A DNA stretch of 19,238 bases from contig DKPO01000031.1 of NCBI GenBank assembly GCA_002471225.1, positions 326,174 through 345,411 on the forward strand. The letters run 5' to 3'. The position numbers and the translations under genes were made by a program. The first letter of the stretch is position 1, and each line of letters starts with the position of its first letter. Of this stretch, positions 15,245-19,238 are shown piece by piece. The notes under the pieces are model-generated. The model had not been told where the DNA came from. It did no database searches and saw nothing but the letters and a program-made list of their open reading frames with translations. The DNA comes from Porphyromonadaceae bacterium UBA7332 (GTDB taxonomy: Bacteria > Bacteroidota > Bacteroidia > Bacteroidales > UBA7332).

Positions 15245-16669
15245 TTATAATGAAATTAGTAACATAAAAGTTGCCGCACCCATTAAAAAACCAATCATAG
15301 CATAAAGTGTGATGTTTTTTAAATACCATGAGAATGTAATTTTTTCTAATCCCATTGCTACGACTCCCGCAGCAGAACCAATGATCAGCATACTACCACC
15401 GGTTCCGGCACAGTAGCTTAAGAATTGCCAGAAGTTGCCGTCAGCTACAAAATGACGCATGTATTCGAAATTTGGACTGCCTGCCAGATCTGCGATATTA
15501 GCCAGAGGATACATACCGATGGCACCTGCAACTAATGATCCGTTATCGACAACACTGGAAATAAACCCGATAGCTAAGTCGATCAAATATACATTATGAA
15601 CATGTTTGTCCAGAAATTCAGACATCATGCCGAGAATACCGGAAACCTGTAGAGCTCCTACAGACATCAGGATCCCCATAAAATATAATATGGTTGCTGT
15701 GTCAATTCGTTTTATGACATTTCCGACACGCATTTTTTGAGATTCTTCAAGGAATGGTTTTTTTGCATACATTATTTCAGTATATACCCATATGTAGCCT
15801 AAAGACATCAGGATCCCTATTACAGGAGGAAGATGAGTTACTGATTTGAAAACAGGAACAAGAAGGATACCTATAATACCAATTGCAAGAATGGATATGC
15901 GTTCTTTTTTAGAAACTAAAGACAGGTATGGTTCTTCTTCATTATTCGTACTTTCCGGATCTTCTTCAATTTGACCTTTTAATTTTCGGGCAATGAAAAT
16001 ACCAGGGACAACGATAGATACTATAGAGGGTAGCAGAACTTGTTTTAAAAGCAAGGCGGTTGAGACATTGCCTTTAACCCAGAGTAAGATTGTAGTGATA
16101 TCTCCTACAGGAGACCAGGCTCCCCCGGCATTAGCTGCAATAATTACCATTCCGATAAATAACCATTTGTCTTCTTTATTGTGAACAAGCTTACGTAGCA
16201 TCATAATAATCACAATAGCAGTAGTCATATTATCTAATACTGCAGAAAGGAAGAATGTAACGAATGTAATTAACCAGAGAAGTTTTTTCTTTTCTTTTGC
16301 TTTTATCCGGTTAGTGATAACGGCAAATCCTCCGTGGACATCAATAAGTTCAACGATGGTCATAGCAGAAATTAAGAAAAATAATATTTCAGCTGTTTCA
16401 CCAATGAACTTCACAATTTGTCTTTCCGCGACGAAGTCGAAAACCTGTTCATGAAAACTTTCATGAGCGGTCGTCGGATTCAGCTTTAAAAAGAATTGAA
16501 ACGCTTGTTCACTAAGTTGAGGAATAATTACTGATGCATCAAATGCATACATTACCCATAGCGTCATCCCCATCACGAGGGCAATCGCACTTTTGTTGAT
16601 TCTGACTTTTTGTTCGAGGGCTATTAAAATGTAGCCAAACAGGAACACGATGATCATGGCTGTTATCAT
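15245..16669 (-). CDS. nhaD: NhaD-type Na+/H+ antiporter paralogue with altered DNVP motif
   Basis: This 474-residue membrane antiporter is a clear paralogue of the next gene: by eye about 70 of 100 residues match in 101-200, with the ends and the loop at about 232-250 most different. TIVELIDVHGGF (104-115), SAVLDNMTTAI (142-152) and NAGGAWSPVGDITT (180-193) are kept. The fourth conserved motif reads SSVVDNGSLVAG: Gly377-Ser378 replace the Val-Pro of DNVPLVA. This may change ion choice or activity, or make it a regulatory partner. The central loop is acidic (QIEEDPESTNNEEEP). It is the first gene of the pair, with a -7 box at 16706-16713. Confidence 0.9.
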   Translation of the reverse strand: MITAMIIVFLFGYILIALEQKVRINKSAIALVMGMTLWVMYAFDASVIIPQLSEQAFQFFLKLNPTTAHESFHEQVFDFVAERQIVKFIGETAEILFFLISAMTIVELIDVHGGFAVITNRIKAKEKKKLLWLITFVTFFLSAVLDNMTTAIVIIMMLRKLVHNKEDKWLFIGMVIIAANAGGAWSPVGDITTILLWVKGNVSTALLLKQVLLPSIVSIVVPGIFIARKLKGQIEEDPESTNNEEEPYLSLVSKKERISILAIGIIGILLVPVFKSVTHLPPVIGILMSLGYIWVYTEIMYAKKPFLEESQKMRVGNVIKRIDTATILYFMGILMSVGALQVSGILGMMSEFLDKHVHNVYLIDLAIGFISSVVDNGSLVAGAIGMYPLANIADLAGSPNFEYMRHFVADGNFWQFLSYCAGTGGSMLIIGSAAGVVAMGLEKITFSWYLKNITLYAMIGFLMGAATFMLLISL

Positions 16670-16705
16670 ACGTGTTGGTTTTAGGTTATTTATTCAAATT
16701 GGGCG

Positions 16706-16713
16706 CAAAAGTA
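16706..16713 (-). promoter_or_regulatory. -7 box for the nhaD pair
   Basis: The minus strand reads TACTTTTG, an exact TAnnTTTG match. It predicts a leader of about 30 nt before the ATG at 16669. No clear -33 TTTG is present at 19-21 bp upstream. Confidence 0.5.
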
Positions 16714-17083
16714 TATTTTTATATTTAAGTTAATACGTTTCCCCCTAAAAAGTTGTTATAAATATTTTGAATAAGAAATAACTTTTTATTATGGGATTAA
16801 GATATACTTGCTGTATTCTTAAACGAGATTATTCTTAAAAAGTTTTTTAGAGCTTTGATTTGGTGTTTGTTTTGTTTGTTTGAGTTTGCAAGTTTCTCAT
16901 TTTTATAGATATAAATAGTATGTTAATTGTTTTAAATAACTATAAATTAAATCTGAGAGAGCTTTGAAACTGCAAAAATGATACTTTGACCTGACAATTA
17001 TAAGTACTGTCTGATGTGAATGGCTGTTAACACAGCACTGAGATGTAGAATAGAAAAGGTTGTTTTCCTCTGTTGAAACTTTG

Positions 17084-17135
17084 ATAAAAGATGACTGATT
17101 GCATACTAAACAGAATGCTCTCTGTCATCTTTTAT
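17084..17135 (-). terminator. terminator-like hairpin after the DUF1904 gene
   Basis: The arms ATAAAAGATGAC (17084-17095) and its exact complement (17124-17135) form a 12-bp stem. An inner GCAT/ATGC stem lies in the loop region. It begins about 45 bp past the stop of the DUF1904 gene. The T-run lies within the 3' arm (TCTTTTAT) on the minus strand. Confidence 0.55.
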
Positions 17136-17180
17136 TCTTATTATTGAGACTATCGTTTAACAATGCTGAAGAATAGTTCT

Positions 17181-17507
17181 TTAGCAATGTTTACCGTTGC
17201 AATAGTAACTTCTTGGCTCGACATAGCTGAAATATAGCTCAGATTCGGGATATCCTACAGATTGCAGGTGTCTATAAACGCACTGAGCAACCTGATCTTC
17301 TATTATTGATTCGCGTTTAAATGCGATAACTTCAATAAGTGGATAACTATCAGTGGTAGCATCTAAACTAAAGAAAAAAGAATGGATAACTTCTATCGTA
17401 ATATGATCTGTCGGTAGATTATATAATGTGGATAACTCTTGGTGTAATGTCTTATTAATTTGTAGGAGCTTTTCCGGATCAGTTCCGTGAAAACGAAAAG
17501 TAGGCAT
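17181..17507 (-). CDS. DUF1904 family protein (tautomerase-like)
   Basis: This small soluble protein of 108 residues matches the DUF1904 family in its opening MPTFRFHGTD, the central HITIEVIHSFFF, YPLIEVIAFKR at about 55-65 and the ending YYCNGKHC. Structures from this family, as I recall, have the tautomerase/MIF fold, whose catalytic residue is the N-terminal proline exposed after Met removal; Pro2 is present here. No biochemical function is established to my knowledge, and the proline alone does not prove activity. Length is standard. It is divergent from guaB, with 165 bp between the start codons, and ends before a hairpin at 17084-17135. Confidence 0.8.
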   Translation of the reverse strand: MPTFRFHGTDPEKLLQINKTLHQELSTLYNLPTDHITIEVIHSFFFSLDATTDSYPLIEVIAFKRESIIEDQVAQCVYRHLQSVGYPESELYFSYVEPRSYYCNGKHC

Positions 17508-17634
17508 AATAATAATGGTGTTTAAGAGTTTAAAAAATGATGATATTTATCTGATCATTATTTAATACAATAATGCTCATGCAAATAAATATAAAAAAAG
17601 AGAGAGTTGACGTATCTGTTTCAATGAAAATGCG

Positions 17635-17642
17635 TATATTTG
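17635..17642 (+). promoter_or_regulatory. -7 box for guaB
   Basis: The sequence TATATTTG is an exact TAnnTTTG match, about 30 bp before the guaB ATG at 17673. A TTGA at 17607-17610 could be the -33 element, though the spacing of about 24 bp is slightly long. Confidence 0.6.
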
Positions 17643-17672
17643 CACGCAACTAATTTTAAACATATTTCTTCT

Positions 17673-19148
17673 ATGTCTTTTGTTGCAGATAAAGTAGTTA
17701 TGGACGGTCTTACTTTTGACGATGTCCTTCTTATTCCCGCCTATTCAGAGGTATTACCTCGCAATGTTGATTTGTCAACAAATTTTACTCGTAACATTCG
17801 TATGAATATTCCTTTTGTTTCGGCTGCAATGGATACAGTTACCGAAGCGAAACTTGCTATTGCTATAGCACGTGAAGGAGGAATTGGTGTGATTCATAAA
17901 AATATGTCAGTTGAGGAGCAGGCTCGTCAGGTAAAAATGGTGAAGCGTGCAGAGAACGGTATGATTTATGATCCGGTTACTATCCTGAATACAGCAACAG
18001 TTTTAGATGCTTTAAAATTGATGGCTGAATATAAAATCGGAGGAATTCCGGTTGTGGATAATGAAAAACAACTTGTAGGTATCGTTACGAACCGGGATTT
18101 GCGTTTTGAAAAAAACTATGCAAAATTAGTCGAAGATGTAATGACAGGTAAAGAAAAACTGATAACTACATCTCAAACTACAAATCTGGAAGATGCTGCA
18201 GAAATTTTACAACAATATAAAATTGAAAAATTACCTGTAGTTGATAAGACCGGCGCACTTGTTGGGTTGGTAACTTATAAAGATATTACAAAAGCTAAAG
18301 ATAAGCCTTTTGCTTGTAAAGATGAAAAAGGTCGTTTACGCGTAGCTGCCGGTGTAGGCGTAACTGCAGATACAATGAAGCGTGTAGATGCACTTGTGGA
18401 AGCAGGAGTCGATGCTATCGTTATTGATACGGCTCACGGACATACAAGAGGTGTGGTTGATGTCTTGAAATCTGTAAAAGCTAAATATCCGACTTTAGAA
18501 TGTGTAGTTGGAAATATCGCAACTGGAGATGCGGCTAAAATGCTTGTGGAAGCCGGAGCTGACGCAGTTAAAGTAGGTATCGGTCCGGGGTCAATTTGTA
18601 CTACACGTGTAGTTGCAGGTGTTGGTGTACCTCAGTTGTCGGCTGTTTACGATGTAGCGAGAGCTATTGAAGGTTCAGGAGTACCTGTTATTGCAGATGG
18701 TGGTCTTCGTTATTCGGGAGATATTGTCAAAGCACTTGCTGCCGGTGCAAATACGGTTATGGTTGGTGGACTTTTGGCTGGTGTTGAGGAATCTCCGGGT
18801 GAAACGATTATTTATAATGGTCGTAAGTTTAAATCGTACCGCGGTATGGGTTCACTTGAAGCTATGGAGAAAGGTTCAAGCGACCGTTACTTCCAGGAAG
18901 GTGAAGTGGATGTGAAAAAGCTTGTACCTGAAGGTATTGCAGCACGAGTTCCATTTAAAGGGTCCTTATTCGAAGTGATTTATCAGTTGGTAGGTGGATT
19001 ACGTGCAGGTATGGGATATTGCGGAGCTGCAAATATTGCAGGTCTTCATAATGCTAAATTTACACGTATTACAAATGCCGGTATTGCGGAAAGTCATCCA
19101 CATGATGTAACGATTACGCGCGAAGCTCCGAATTATAGTAGAGGATAA
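17673..19148 (+). CDS. guaB: IMP dehydrogenase
   Basis: This 491-residue cytosolic enzyme oxidises IMP to XMP with NAD+, the committed step of GMP synthesis. The catalytic barrel is interrupted by two CBS domains (about 95-150 and 155-210) that usually bind nucleotides for allosteric control. The catalytic loop GPGSICTTR at 304-312 carries Cys309. ADGGLRYSGD at 341-350 and the flap region YRGMGSLEAM at 389-398 are intact. I chose the ATG at 17673, giving MSFVADKVVMDGLTFDDVLL, the usual family N-terminus. The frame stays open to a TTG at 17640, but that lies inside the -7 box. It is probably monocistronic, with a strong terminator following. Confidence 0.97.
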   Translation: MSFVADKVVMDGLTFDDVLLIPAYSEVLPRNVDLSTNFTRNIRMNIPFVSAAMDTVTEAKLAIAIAREGGIGVIHKNMSVEEQARQVKMVKRAENGMIYDPVTILNTATVLDALKLMAEYKIGGIPVVDNEKQLVGIVTNRDLRFEKNYAKLVEDVMTGKEKLITTSQTTNLEDAAEILQQYKIEKLPVVDKTGALVGLVTYKDITKAKDKPFACKDEKGRLRVAAGVGVTADTMKRVDALVEAGVDAIVIDTAHGHTRGVVDVLKSVKAKYPTLECVVGNIATGDAAKMLVEAGADAVKVGIGPGSICTTRVVAGVGVPQLSAVYDVARAIEGSGVPVIADGGLRYSGDIVKALAAGANTVMVGGLLAGVEESPGETIIYNGRKFKSYRGMGSLEAMEKGSSDRYFQEGEVDVKKLVPEGIAARVPFKGSLFEVIYQLVGGLRAGMGYCGAANIAGLHNAKFTRITNAGIAESHPHDVTITREAPNYSRG

Positions 19149-19180
19149 GCTGATTAATAAACTAAATCAGAATAAAATAG

Positions 19181-19217
19181 AAAAGAGGTGTCACAATTAT
19201 GTGATGCCTCTTTTTTT
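19181..19217 (+). terminator. rho-independent terminator of guaB
   Basis: A 15-bp stem (AAAAGAGGTGTCACA with 19200-19214, two G-U wobbles) and a 4-nt loop are followed by a run of seven T at 19211-19217. It starts 32 bp past the guaB stop codon. Confidence 0.9.
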
Positions 19218-19238
19218 ATAGTGTGCCGTGCATGGTAT

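Larger units (their letters stand above)
16670..17180. other. 511-bp gene-free region
   Basis: This AT-rich stretch holds the nhaD promoter at its left end and a 12-bp hairpin at its right end. I see no reading frame of convincing length, tRNA or repeat. A small GCTGT-TAAC-ACAGC hairpin lies at 17023-17036. A small RNA is possible but there is no direct support. Confidence 0.5.

Noticed and set aside
13796..16669. One long transporter gene split by mutation
   Set aside because: Each ORF contains a full set of NhaD motifs and its own start, so these are paralogues rather than fragments.
16859..16890. T/G-rich stretch as a promoter for a plus-strand small RNA
   Set aside because: No exact TAnnTTTG box is present in the correct orientation; the match is compositional only.

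Overview
The window looks like a chromosomal segment of a Bacteroidales bacterium (Bacteroidota). The base composition is AT-rich. Several genes are preceded by the Bacteroidota -7 promoter box TAnnTTTG. The gene order purH-mreB-mreC-mreD-mrdA-rodA, the long RodA, the 937-residue two-lobed M16 protease and the guaB protein ending in NYSRG all match what I know of this order. The low GC would suit Dysgonomonas or a relative better than Bacteroides, but I cannot fix the genus from sequence alone.

Layout, left to right. Positions 1-352 have no convincing gene but hold two repeat structures: a degenerate 21-bp tandem repeat (10-93) and eight copies of a 9-bp GTTGCARAT motif (149-336). Next, all on the minus strand, come an HD-domain phosphohydrolase (353-913), a doubtful small ORF (1019-1198), a strong terminator (1301-1350) and a secreted M16 zinc protease (1431-4244). 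Then comes the cell-elongation block, read right to left: purH (10840-12363), mreB, mreC, mreD, mrdA (PBP2), rodA and a LysO-type membrane protein (4369-4965). Upstream of purH lie a secreted C1B (bleomycin hydrolase/PepC-like) cysteine peptidase (12489-13673) and two tandem nhaD paralogues (13796-16669). A 511-bp stretch without a recognisable gene (16670-17180) follows, then a DUF1904 gene (17181-17507). guaB (17673-19148) is divergent on the plus strand and ends at a clear terminator.

How the genes work together: MreB, MreC, MreD, PBP2 and RodA are the core of the elongasome, which inserts lateral-wall peptidoglycan. Their ORFs are packed with 4- and 20-bp overlaps, suggesting translational coupling from mreD through rodA. 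A perfect 12-bp hairpin between mreB and mreC may set the ratio of MreB to the rest. PurH and GuaB are purine-biosynthesis enzymes. The NhaD pair are predicted Na+/H+ antiporters.

I found no CRISPR array, tRNA, rRNA, insertion sequence, prophage or recognisable defence system. Most of the window is conserved housekeeping. The most interesting points are the two repeat arrays at the left edge, the DNVP-to-DNGS change in one NhaD paralogue, the mreB/mreC hairpin, the extended RodA and the secreted C1B peptidase.
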